From NCBI GenBank assembly GCA_017552495.1, contig JAFZPW010000081.1, positions 1 through 13,324 of the forward strand: DNA of 13,324 bases, written 5' to 3'. Positions 1 through 6,036 of the stretch are shown here, in pieces. The DNA is from Clostridia bacterium (GTDB lineage: Bacteria; Bacillota; Clostridia; Oscillospirales; Butyricicoccaceae). Position 1 is the stretch's first letter. Each line of letters starts with the position of its first letter. Made by a program: the position numbers and the translations under genes. The notes below the pieces were generated by a model. It ran no database searches. It had not been told where the DNA came from and worked only from the letters and a program-made list of their open reading frames with translations.

Positions 1-351
1 GACGGTGATTTTGGCCCGATACAGGCCGAGGGCGTAATAGAGCATCCCCAGCATGGCCGACAGGGTGTAGCCGAAGAAAAAGGCGCCCGACGGATGGATC
101 ATAAAGCCCAAAAGATCGTCGGCAAAGCCAAAGACCAGCGCGGCGATGGGGCCGCAAATGGCGGCGCACAGCGCCTTTGGCACAAAGGTGAAATAGATGC
201 GCAGATTGTTGGGCAAGGGGATAAAGACGCTGGAAATGGCGATGCACAGCGCCAGAAACAGGGCTGCCACAGCCAGAACCCTGGGGTTGTGCAGCATGGC
301 GGCAGCCTCCTGCCAATAGGCGGACGTGCGAAGGGATCGATGTTCGGGCAT
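1..351 (-). CDS. folT: ECF transporter S component, folate family (FolT-like), 3' end outside window
   Basis: This is the substrate-binding membrane subunit of an energy-coupling factor importer. By family knowledge it captures folate and works with a shared EcfA-EcfA'-EcfT module, which is not in this window. Only the first 117 residues are present; the frame runs open through base 1. The visible part has a soluble N-terminus (about 1-22), a hydrophobic helix (about 24-45) ending in IPLPNNLRIYFTF, a second helix (about 58-77), then HPSGAFFFGYTLSAMLG and another helix. The 'NLRIYF' and 'HPSGAFFFGYTLS' segments are the best family markers. The ATG at 351 has GAGGAGG 7 bases upstream. A second ATG at residue 19 also has an AGGAGG 8 bases upstream, but the longer start keeps the usual N-terminal stretch. 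The tetrahydrofolate riboswitch upstream independently supports folate as the substrate. Confidence 0.85.
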   Translation of the reverse strand, partial: MPEHRSLRTSAYWQEAAAMLHNPRVLAVAALFLALCIAISSVFIPLPNNLRIYFTFVPKALCAAICGPIAALVFGFADDLLGFMIHPSGAFFFGYTLSAMLGMLYYALGLYRAKITV

Positions 352-356
352 AAAAA

Positions 357-411
357 AACCTCCTCAAATTACGGCAGTTCGGCAAAACGAAACACCGCAT
401 AAGGGAAGGTT
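357..411 (-). promoter_or_regulatory. Candidate expression platform of the folT riboswitch (anti-Shine-Dalgarno pairing)
   Basis: On the minus strand AACCTTC (411-405) can pair over 7 bp, with one G-U, with GGAGGTT (363-357), which contains the folT ribosome binding site. A short hairpin, GCATA (420-416) with TATGC (401-397), holds the anti-SD in its interior and begins directly after the aptamer's P1 stem. No U-tract follows any hairpin here, so translational rather than transcriptional control is the better reading. The pairing is seen in the sequence; the switching mechanism is inferred. Confidence 0.5.
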
Positions 412-420
412 CCGGTATGC

Positions 421-524
421 GGCAGCGGGATGCAACCGGCGCACTGCAAGCCCTTTCGGGCCGTTTCGTCCGGCGGACAACTCCCCGTTCCGCCGGCACT
501 GGACACGCGCAGGTCTACTCTGCC
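421..524 (-). ncRNA. Tetrahydrofolate (THF) riboswitch aptamer
   Basis: Read on the minus strand, the element has the hallmarks of the folT/THF riboswitch family. P1 is GGCAG (524-520) with CTGCC (425-421). The conserved AGAGTAGA follows the 5' strand, and GGTTGCATCC precedes the 3' strand. P3 is a strong GC stem, CCGGCGG with CCGCCGG, closed by a loop containing GAACGGGGAGTTG, which resembles the family's GAAUGGGAUGUCG. It is followed by ACGAA and a P4 hairpin, GCCC-GAAA-GGGC. P2 forms between CCTGCGC and GCGCCGG with one mismatch. The element lies between a sigma-A promoter and a folate-family transporter gene, as expected. Family membership rests on recognising the conserved segments, not on a covariance search. 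Confidence 0.88.
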
Positions 525-545
525 ATCTGCTGTTTAATTGCTTAT

Positions 546-574
546 AGTATAGGCGCGCTGCGCGGGAATGTCAA
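546..574 (-). promoter_or_regulatory. Sigma-A promoter of the folT riboswitch leader
   Basis: The minus strand carries TTGACA (574-569), a 17-base spacer and TATACT (551-546). Transcription should start near 538-540, about 15 bases before P1 of the riboswitch. The TGA stop codon of the preceding transporter gene lies inside the -35 hexamer. Confidence 0.85.
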
Positions 575-1248
575 TCCCCGGCGGCTTGTTTTTTTCGAAA
601 AGTCAGCCAGCACAATAACGCGAAACAAACGCCGGCGGAAATCGTCAGGATCAGCGGCCACGTTCCGCCGCCCAGCAGCAAAACGCAGCCCTCGTGCAGC
701 GTCACCAGCCCAAAGAAGGCAAAAAGCACAAAAGCCAATCCGTGAATCGCGCCCTCGGGCAGTTTGTTTTTCAGCAGCATCCCCGCCGCCATCCCTGCCA
801 GATCGGCGGCGAACAGGCCGGCGGAACAGGCCAGCCATACAATAACCGCCCGGCTCAGTCCCTCGTTTGCCGCAAAGGTAACGGCGGTAAGCTGCGTTTT
901 ATCCCCCAGTTCGGCAAGAAAGAAGGTGAAAAACACGCTGGCTGCCGCAAAGCGAAGTTTCTTCTCCTTTACCTGCTCCTCGTCCGCTTCCTCCTTGCCG
1001 CGGAACTCGCTCCATGCAAAGAACAAAAAGGCTGCGGCGGCAATCAGCCGCATGAGCCACAGCGGGATCAGTTCGCTCAAAAGACTGCCCGCCAAAACGG
1101 CCAGTCCGTTGAGCACCAGAATGGCTGCCGCCGTCCCCAGAATAATATCCCGCAGCTTATAGCGGGAGGTCATGGCGATGAGCATGAGTTGAGTCTTATC
1201 GCCCATCTCCGCGATAAACTCCGCGATCATGACTTTCCAAAACAACAT
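571..1248 (-). CDS. TMEM165/GDT1 family (UPF0016) divalent cation transporter
   Basis: This 225-residue membrane protein has the two signature motifs of the family: EMGDKT at residues 14-19 and ELGDKT at 113-118, one at the start of each inverted half. About six hydrophobic segments are visible (about 2-26, 35-56, 62-80, 102-125, 134-158 and 168-190, with a further one at about 197-216). A charged cytoplasmic linker (about 82-99, rich in E and K) joins the halves. Characterised relatives move Mn2+ or Ca2+ against H+; in bacteria Mn2+ export is the best supported role, so manganese or calcium homeostasis is inferred here. The start at 1248 has AAGGGGG 7 bases upstream and lies about 30 bases behind a good promoter. 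The stop codon overlaps the promoter of the folT leader and no terminator separates the two genes. Confidence 0.88.
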   Translation of the reverse strand: MLFWKVMIAEFIAEMGDKTQLMLIAMTSRYKLRDIILGTAAAILVLNGLAVLAGSLLSELIPLWLMRLIAAAAFLFFAWSEFRGKEEADEEQVKEKKLRFAAASVFFTFFLAELGDKTQLTAVTFAANEGLSRAVIVWLACSAGLFAADLAGMAAGMLLKNKLPEGAIHGLAFVLFAFFGLVTLHEGCVLLLGGGTWPLILTISAGVCFALLCWLTFRKKQAAGD

Positions 1249-1277
1249 AACGCATCCCCCTTTTTCCGGTACGCTCT

Positions 1278-1306
1278 ATTATACTGTTCTCTTTGAAAAA
1301 ATGCAA
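1278..1306 (-). promoter_or_regulatory. Sigma-A promoter of the GDT1-family gene
   Basis: The minus strand shows TTGCAT (1306-1301), a 17-base spacer and a perfect TATAAT (1283-1278). The predicted 5' leader is only about 20-25 bases, too short to hold a yybP-ykoY manganese riboswitch, which often controls this family. Confidence 0.85.
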
Positions 1307-1336
1307 GCGGCTGCGCCGGATTTTCCCGTGCAGCGC

Positions 1337-1365
1337 TTGACAAGTCAAAAAAAACGGATTATAAT
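1337..1365 (+). promoter_or_regulatory. Consensus sigma-A promoter of the padR operon
   Basis: Both hexamers match the consensus exactly: TTGACA at 1337-1342 and TATAAT at 1360-1365, with a 17-base spacer. The last three bases of the -10 lie inside a 32-bp palindrome, and transcription should start within that palindrome. A promoter this strong fits one normally held down by a repressor. Confidence 0.9.
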
Positions 1366-1394
1366 ATCGTTATATGATATCATATAACGATATT
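1363..1394. promoter_or_regulatory. 32-bp perfect palindrome, likely PadR operator
   Basis: Bases 1363-1394 form an uninterrupted perfect inverted repeat centred between 1378 and 1379 on GATATC. Each arm contains ATATCGTTATAT (1364-1375) or its complement (1382-1393), and each 12-mer is itself a quasi-palindrome with ATAT ends. Two protein dimers about 18 bp apart could therefore bind. It overlaps the -10 and the predicted start site of padR and ends 4 bases before the ribosome binding site. Autorepression is inferred from its position and from the habit of PadR proteins. Confidence 0.8.
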
Positions 1395-1411
1395 GCAAAA
1401 GGAGGCTGGTT

Positions 1412-1726
1412 ATGCCAACACATTCCATGGAGAACCTCACCGAGTCGATGTTCTATGTACTGATGGCATTTCAAACCGGCTCGATGTGCGGCGTGGATGT
1501 GGCAGACTTTGTCCGGCGGCACACCGGCGGCCGGGTGATTCTGGGCCCGGCCACGCTTTACACCGTGCTGGCCAAGTTTCAGGCGGAAAACTATATCCGT
1601 GAGTTGTCCGCCGACGGGCGCAAGCGCACCTATTGCATGACGCAAAAAGGCATGGACGCCTATCAAAATGAGTTGGAACGTCTGCGGGCCTGTCTGCATG
1701 ACGCCGAGAAAGGAGCCGTATTATGA
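1412..1726 (+). CDS. PadR family transcriptional regulator
   Basis: This small (104 residues) winged-helix repressor is of the short PadR type, with little more than the DNA-binding domain and a short C-terminal helix for dimerisation. The diagnostic core is LGPATLYTVLAKFQAENYI at residues 44-62, the recognition helix and what follows, and then the wing GRKRTYCMTQKG (69-80). The ATG at 1412 has AAGGAGG with a 6-base spacer. Its stop overlaps the start of the DUF2812 gene (ATGA), so the two are translationally coupled. This regulator-plus-DUF2812 pairing recurs in Bacillota. The palindrome over its own promoter suggests autoregulation; the inducing signal is unknown. Confidence 0.92.
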   Translation: MPTHSMENLTESMFYVLMAFQTGSMCGVDVADFVRRHTGGRVILGPATLYTVLAKFQAENYIRELSADGRKRTYCMTQKGMDAYQNELERLRACLHDAEKGAVL

Positions 1727-2973
1727 GCAAACGCAAAAATGTCTACCGTCTGCCCCCCTGCCCGCTTTACGATGCGGCGTGCATGGAACGCTGGCTGACC
1801 GACATGGCGGCAGCGGGCCTTCATCTGGACGCAGACGACCCTTTTCCCTTTCTCGTGGGCCCGGCGCGCTTTGTCCGGGGCAAGCCGGAAGCCGTCCGCT
1901 ATCGCATGGACGCGCAGCCGAAGCCCAAAGGTTTTTTATTCGACACGGTTCCCGACGAAGAGCAGCTCGCCTTGGCCAAATCTCTGGGCTGGACGTATGT
2001 GTTTACCAGAGGTGGTTTTTCCTGTTACCGCTCCGACTGTCCCGGCGCCCCCGAGCTGCACACAGACCGCGCAGTTCAGGCATATTCGGTCAAGAAGCTG
2101 GAACAAGCCATGCGGCCAAATTGGTTTCTCCTTTTTTATTGGCTGCTGCTCTATCCGCTGATGCTGTTCAAAACGCCGCTGCGAAACCTGATCCGGATGG
2201 GAAGCTGGTTGCTGCTGCCGCTTTTTGCGGTGGTTGCGCTGTCGCTGGGTGTCTCCATCCGACAGGCCATCTGCCTTCGCAAAATGCGTAAAGGGTTGGA
2301 GACAGGCATAAATCCGACGCAAAACACCGATTGGAAGCGCAGCGCCAGGTGGTATCGTCTGCAAAAGCTGGCCGTGGCAGCGACGCTTGTAACGATGTTT
2401 GTTCTGGCCGCCTTTCGGGTGTGCGGCGATCGTGCTTCCCTGCCCGACCGGCGGAAGCCACTGGAGGATTTTCCCGGCCCGGTCCCCTTTGCCACGCTGG
2501 AAACGCTGATTTTCGATGGGAGCTATGCCCAAAGTCCTGCCTTTGACCGCCATTCCAATTCCTTTGCCCGGTGGAGCGACTTGTTGGCGCCCGTGGCGAT
2601 CCGGTGGAGTGAAGAGGGCGTCGTGCGCCTTCCGGACGAAACAGACTATCGCATCCAGCTCCATCTGGATTATTATCAGGCCCGGTGGCCCTTTGTCGCG
2701 CGGCTGCTGGCGGAGGAATGTTCCGGCAGCGAGTGGGACAGCGGACTATCCATTCTGATTCGCAAATGGAAAAGACAAAATCATCCGCCGGAGCAGTTTC
2801 CGTTAGAGGTGGATTACGCCGCCGCCTTTTTCGACCCCTTTCCCGGCGTGGTGCTGCAAAAGGGAAGCACCGTCATCCGCGCCACTTTTTACACCTGGAA
2901 CTATCATGAAAGCAGTCTCCCCGCCTTTTCGCAGCTCCAATTGGCCGAGGGCTTGGCAAGCCGCATGCCCTAA
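1723..2973 (+). CDS. DUF2812 domain-containing membrane protein
   Basis: This 416-residue protein has a typical DUF2812 N-terminus: YRLPPCPLYDAACMERWL at about 8-25, then a soluble domain to about 125. Three hydrophobic segments follow at about 133-150, 161-178 and 214-232, with a basic loop between the second and third (about 180-213). The C-terminal part (about 235-416) is predicted soluble and I do not recognise it; it has aromatic-rich stretches but no catalytic motif I can name. The function of DUF2812 is not established. Its genes usually sit beside a padR gene, as here, where the start codon overlaps the padR stop. It is therefore probably the regulated output, or a signal partner, of that repressor. 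A membrane stress or drug response role would be a guess. Confidence 0.85.
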   Translation: MSKRKNVYRLPPCPLYDAACMERWLTDMAAAGLHLDADDPFPFLVGPARFVRGKPEAVRYRMDAQPKPKGFLFDTVPDEEQLALAKSLGWTYVFTRGGFSCYRSDCPGAPELHTDRAVQAYSVKKLEQAMRPNWFLLFYWLLLYPLMLFKTPLRNLIRMGSWLLLPLFAVVALSLGVSIRQAICLRKMRKGLETGINPTQNTDWKRSARWYRLQKLAVAATLVTMFVLAAFRVCGDRASLPDRRKPLEDFPGPVPFATLETLIFDGSYAQSPAFDRHSNSFARWSDLLAPVAIRWSEEGVVRLPDETDYRIQLHLDYYQARWPFVARLLAEECSGSEWDSGLSILIRKWKRQNHPPEQFPLEVDYAAAFFDPFPGVVLQKGSTVIRATFYTWNYHESSLPAFSQLQLAEGLASRMP

Positions 2974-2978
2974 ACGCA

Positions 2979-3003
2979 AAAGCGGCCCTGCGGGAGGCGC
3001 TTT
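2979..3003 (+). terminator. Possible hairpin terminator after the DUF2812 gene
   Basis: AAAGCG (2979-2984) pairs with CGCTTT (2998-3003), with an inner CCC/GGG pair inside. It begins 6 bases after the stop codon. The U-run is short (TTT, then ATAA) and partly in the stem, so termination may be weak. Confidence 0.4.
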
Positions 3004-3113
3004 ATAAGGAAGCTGTCTCCTGTTCTTTTATCGTCAGCCATGATCCAAATGCCTGTATAGCGGAAGATGCGTTCTGCAATCGCACAGATTGTCGGGAAAC
3101 CGGGATTCGACTG

Positions 3114-3122
3114 TGCTATGCT
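3114..3122 (+). promoter_or_regulatory. Possible extended -10 promoter of the AraC-type gene
   Basis: TGC-TATGCT at 3114-3122 fits an extended -10 element, about 10 bases before the ribosome binding site. No convincing -35 lies 16-18 bases upstream, so the promoter would be weak or need an activator, possibly the AraC protein itself. Confidence 0.35.
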
Positions 3123-3144
3123 TTGTTTGTCAGGAGGGATGACA

Positions 3145-4050
3145 TTGGACTGGATTACCGGAATACAGCGAGCCATTGACTACATGGAGGCGCACCTGAG
3201 CGAGGAGTTGGATTATGACGCCATTGCGCGGGAGGGATTTTCCTCGACCTTTCACTTTCAGCGTGTGTTCAGCATCCTCTGCGGTTATACGCTGGGCGAG
3301 TATATTCGCTACCGCCGGCTGAGCGTCGCGGGGGCAAGGCTGGCAAATGGAACCGACAAAGTGATCGACGTTGCGCGTGCCTATGGCTATGACAGCCCCG
3401 ACAGCTTCGCAAAGGCATTCCGGGCCTTCCATGGCATTACCCCGTCGCAGGCGCGCGGCAACGGGGCCATGCTTCGCTCCTTTTCCCGCCTGAACATCAA
3501 AGTGACTCTGGAAGGAGGAAATGACATGCAGTACAAATTGGAAGAAAAGCCCGCCATGCTGCTGACCGGCTTTAAGCGCCGCTTTTCGGGAGATCCCAAC
3601 GACAAAAAGGATCAGGACCATTACTTTGCGACGGAAACAAGGGTGGAGCAATACGTTCTGGAGGGTAGAAGCCGTATCCACGACACGATCTACACCGTCA
3701 TGACCGATTTCAGCGACGATGGATATGATTTTTATTTTGCCTATCAGATGCCCAAGTGGGCGCTGAAGCGCTTTGAGGAGGATCTGGGCGATTTTGCCAA
3801 GCGCTATACCCATCTGGAGATCCCGGCGGGGCTTTACGTGGTCTGCGAAACGGAGCGCTGCAAGTATCCCACGAACCTGGTGGACGAGCTGCGCCGCCGC
3901 ATCGTAACGGAGTGGCTGCCCTCGTCCGGCTACGTCCTGCGGGACGCTCCGGAACTTGGCGTGTTCCATTGGCCCTTCGAATACGGAAACGACGCGGTGA
4001 ACAATTCCCACTACTGCGAAATTTGGCTGCCCGTCAGCAAGGAGCAGTAA
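3145..4050 (+). CDS. AraC family regulator with GyrI-like effector-binding domain (TTG start)
   Basis: The 301-residue protein has two domains. An AraC-type double helix-turn-helix lies at about residues 5-105 (AIARE...FHFQRVFS, then VIDVARAYGYDSPDSFAKAFRAFHGITPSQ, split here by eye). A GyrI-like effector-binding domain lies at about 128-298. The same architecture occurs in regulators that sense amphipathic or cationic small molecules, so ligand-responsive activation is likely, but the target is not evident. Start choice: AGGAGGG (3132-3138) directly abuts an ATG at 3139 but sits an ideal 6 bases from the TTG at 3145. That start gives the N-terminus MDWITGIQRAIDYMEAHL, typical of the family. 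An in-frame ATG at 3067 would add a non-homologous 26-residue extension and has no ribosome binding site. A strong hairpin follows the gene. Confidence 0.88.
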   Translation: MDWITGIQRAIDYMEAHLSEELDYDAIAREGFSSTFHFQRVFSILCGYTLGEYIRYRRLSVAGARLANGTDKVIDVARAYGYDSPDSFAKAFRAFHGITPSQARGNGAMLRSFSRLNIKVTLEGGNDMQYKLEEKPAMLLTGFKRRFSGDPNDKKDQDHYFATETRVEQYVLEGRSRIHDTIYTVMTDFSDDGYDFYFAYQMPKWALKRFEEDLGDFAKRYTHLEIPAGLYVVCETERCKYPTNLVDELRRRIVTEWLPSSGYVLRDAPELGVFHWPFEYGNDAVNNSHYCEIWLPVSKEQ

Positions 4051-4113
4051 GCAGTTGCTTCGTCCGTACTTGTGGCGAGCAGCGGATTTTGCCCCACACA
4101 ATTCAGGAGACAG

Positions 4114-4145
4114 AATCGGCGTGGCCGCAACGGTCACGCCGATTT
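4114..4145 (+). terminator. Hairpin terminator after the AraC-type gene
   Basis: AATCGGCGTG (4114-4123) pairs perfectly with CACGCCGATT (4135-4144). A G-U pair and three more GC pairs extend it up to a CAA loop. The tail TTTCATAT is a modest U-tract. It lies 63 bases after the stop, between convergent genes. The rest of the 4051-4290 gap shows only a small TTGCTT/AAGCAA stem (4168-4183) and no gene. Confidence 0.75.
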
Positions 4146-4290
4146 CATATCCTAATATAGCCGATCATTGCTTCCTGAAGCAACTTCTTTCCCGCGTTTT
4201 CCCGCGAACTGCTTTTTGATTTGCAAAAAACACGGAATCCGGTTCCCACGCAATCTGAATCAAGCCTCCGGAGCCGAAGACGCGCGGCGC

Positions 4291-4917
4291 TCAAACGCTC
4301 CGCAGCTCCTCCGGAAGCCATTCGATCTCGTTTTTGCTCCGCAGAACAAATCGACCGTTTTCCTCCTCCACGCGACTGAGGCTCACGTTGTTCATCCAGT
4401 CCTTCCAGTCGCCGTAATGCTCCAGCCCGCCCCGCACAAAGGCGTAAAGATTGCGCATGACGCAGCCGTGGCACACCAGTGCGGCGCAGCCGCCCCGGTT
4501 TTCCGCCGCCGCTCGCTTAAGCACGGCGGAGGCTCGCGCATACACCTGCTCCATGGTCTCACCGTTTGGCGCGGCAAAGCGCCACGGCTCCTCCCGCCAG
4601 ATACGGCGCTCCTCGGGCCAGCGGCGTTCCATCTCTGCAAATGTCACGCCCTCCCAGTCGCCGAAGTGCATCTCTGCCAGCGCCGGATCGACCTCTATGG
4701 GCGCGTGCAAATGGCGGTTGACCGCCAGCGCCGTATCGTAGGCCCGCCGCAGGGGGCTGACGTAAAGTTTCTGCAAAGGCAGCGTGCGGCATCGCCGGGC
4801 CAGATACTCCAACTGCCGCAGGCCCAGCTCGGTAAGCGGCTGGTCTGTGCTGCCCTGCACTGTGCCCGTCAGGTTGCCCTGAGCCTGGGCGTGGCGGATG
4901 AGATAAATGGTCGTCAT
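4291..4917 (-). CDS. Histidine phosphatase superfamily protein (phosphoglycerate mutase-like)
   Basis: This 208-residue cytoplasmic phosphatase belongs to the branch-1 histidine phosphatases. It has the RHAQAQGN motif with catalytic His9, the second phosphate-binding arginine in SPLRRAYDTA (about 54-63), the acid Glu82 in LAEMHFGDWEG, and His150 in LVCHGCVMRNL. These form a complete active site. Relatives include cofactor-dependent mutases, alpha-ribazole phosphatase (CobC) and broad sugar-phosphate phosphatases; nothing here decides the substrate. I chose the ATG at 4917 because AAAGGAG lies 5 bases upstream and the family starts with a beta strand right before RHG. A longer in-frame start would run into the upstream terminator hairpin. 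No promoter is visible between that terminator and the start, so expression may depend on read-through from mreB. Confidence 0.9.
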   Translation of the reverse strand: MTTIYLIRHAQAQGNLTGTVQGSTDQPLTELGLRQLEYLARRCRTLPLQKLYVSPLRRAYDTALAVNRHLHAPIEVDPALAEMHFGDWEGVTFAEMERRWPEERRIWREEPWRFAAPNGETMEQVYARASAVLKRAAAENRGGCAALVCHGCVMRNLYAFVRGGLEHYGDWKDWMNNVSLSRVEEENGRFVLRSKNEIEWLPEELRSV

Positions 4918-4930
4918 AATATCTCCTTTT

Positions 4931-4964
4931 AAACAAAAGGCGGAGAGACTGCGCTCTCCGCCTT
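4931..4964 (-). terminator. Intrinsic terminator between mreB and the phosphatase gene
   Basis: AAGGCGGAGAG and CTCTCCGCCTT form a perfect 11-bp stem (4937-4947 with 4954-4964) around a 6-base loop. On the minus strand it is followed by TTTTGTTT. It starts 10 bases after the mreB stop, and its U-tract ends just before the ribosome binding site of the phosphatase gene. Confidence 0.88.
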
Positions 4965-4974
4965 GCTTCATCGT

Positions 4975-6003
4975 TCAGTTCATCTGGTTGCGGCGGCTGA
5001 GGTTCATGGTGCCGTCCTGCATGGACTCAATATTTTCCAGCGCCTTGCCGGTGCCGTAAGCCACGCAGGAGATGGCGTCGTCTGCCACGCGGGTGCTGAT
5101 ACCGGTCTTGCTCTCGATTAGCTTGTCGAAACCGTAAACCAGACTGCCGCCGCCGGTCATCAAAATGCCGTTGGTGGCGATATCGCCCACCAGTTCGGGC
5201 GCCGTCCGCTCCAGAACAGAGTGAACCGCCTCTACAATGCGGCCGGAAACGTCCTCAAAAGCCTCCATCATCTCGCTGGAGGTGACGGTAAAGGTGCGGG
5301 GCAGGCCGGTCATCAGGCAGCGGCCCTTGACCTCCATCACCTTTTCCTCGGGGAAGGGATAGACGCAGCCGATGGTCATCTTCATCTCCTCGGCGGTGCG
5401 TTCGCCAATGAGCACATTGTGCTTGCGGCGGACGTATTTCACCACCGCCTCGTCGAATTTGTCGCCGGCGATCTTAATGGAGGTGGATTCCACCACGCCG
5501 CCCAGCGAAATCACGGCGATGTCGGCGGTGCCGCCGCCGATATCCACGATCATGTTGCCGTTGGGCTGGGCAATGTCCAGTCCGGCGCCGATGGCGGCGG
5601 CCACGGGCTCTTCGATGAGATAGACGCGGCGGGCGCCGGCCTGCTCGCCGGCGTCGATGACGGCGCGTTCCTCCACCTCGGTGATGATGCTGGGAATGCA
5701 GATCACCACGTTGGGCTTGAACAGGCGGAAGCCCAACACTTTTTTGATAAAGTGCTTAATCATCTTTTCGGTCATCTCATAATCGGAGATGACGCCCTCC
5801 CGCAGGGGGCGAACGGCGATGATGTTGCCGGGGGTGCGGCCCAGCATACTCTGGGCCTCAGAACCGATGGCAAGCGTCTTGCCGGTGTTTTTGTCAATGG
5901 CCACTACCGAGGGCTCGCACAGCGCGATGCCTTTGCCCTTGACAAAGACCAGAATGGAAGCAGTCCCCAAATCTATTCCGATATCGTTTCCGGAAAATAA
6001 CAT
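4975..6003 (-). CDS. mreB: Rod shape-determining protein, MreB/Mbl family
   Basis: This 342-residue bacterial actin forms membrane-bound filaments that guide elongation-phase peptidoglycan synthesis. All nucleotide-binding elements are present: phosphate-1 loop IGIDLGTAS (8-16), YLIEEPVAAAIGAG (128-141), phosphate-2 loop DIGGGTAD (154-161) and the adenosine motif LMTGGGS (281-287). LAGGTP-like 'MLGRTPGN' is at 53-60. The hydrophobic GFRLF loop (91-95) fits the membrane-insertion loop of MreB. Length is normal. The start has GAGGTG 5 bases upstream. mreC and mreD do not follow; the next gene is a phosphatase behind a terminator. This suggests a stand-alone Mbl-type paralogue rather than the mreBCD operon copy. 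It has its own sigma-A promoter although it lies just behind comFC. Confidence 0.95.
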   Translation of the reverse strand: MLFSGNDIGIDLGTASILVFVKGKGIALCEPSVVAIDKNTGKTLAIGSEAQSMLGRTPGNIIAVRPLREGVISDYEMTEKMIKHFIKKVLGFRLFKPNVVICIPSIITEVEERAVIDAGEQAGARRVYLIEEPVAAAIGAGLDIAQPNGNMIVDIGGGTADIAVISLGGVVESTSIKIAGDKFDEAVVKYVRRKHNVLIGERTAEEMKMTIGCVYPFPEEKVMEVKGRCLMTGLPRTFTVTSSEMMEAFEDVSGRIVEAVHSVLERTAPELVGDIATNGILMTGGGSLVYGFDKLIESKTGISTRVADDAISCVAYGTGKALENIESMQDGTMNLSRRNQMN

Positions 6004-6036
6004 ACGATCACCTCAAAGAAAATATCAGTATCTTTT

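Noticed and set aside
94..402. Plus-strand open frame opposite folT and its leader
   Set aside because: It is antisense to the transporter gene; low-complexity composition and no ribosome binding site.
1249..1411. A yybP-ykoY or other riboswitch in front of the GDT1-family or padR genes
   Set aside because: Both promoters lie too close to their genes to leave room for an aptamer, and no conserved motif was seen.
3130..4137. A 335-codon open frame on the minus strand opposite the AraC-type gene
   Set aside because: It covers the AraC/GyrI gene entirely, has no recognisable domain, and crosses the hairpin terminator region at 4114-4137.
4168..4183. TTGCTT/AAGCAA inverted repeat between the convergent genes
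   Set aside because: A 6-bp stem without a U-tract on either side; chance is a sufficient explanation.
4225..4246. Possible terminator for the phosphatase gene (minus strand GGAA/TTCC hairpin followed by GTG and six T)
   Set aside because: The stem is only 4 bp with a mismatch outside it; too weak to call, although the T-run is suggestive.
5221..6000. A 259-codon open frame on the plus strand opposite mreB
   Set aside because: The composition (Gly, His, Asp, Ala rich) is that of an antisense shadow of a GC-rich gene, and mreB is certain on the other strand.
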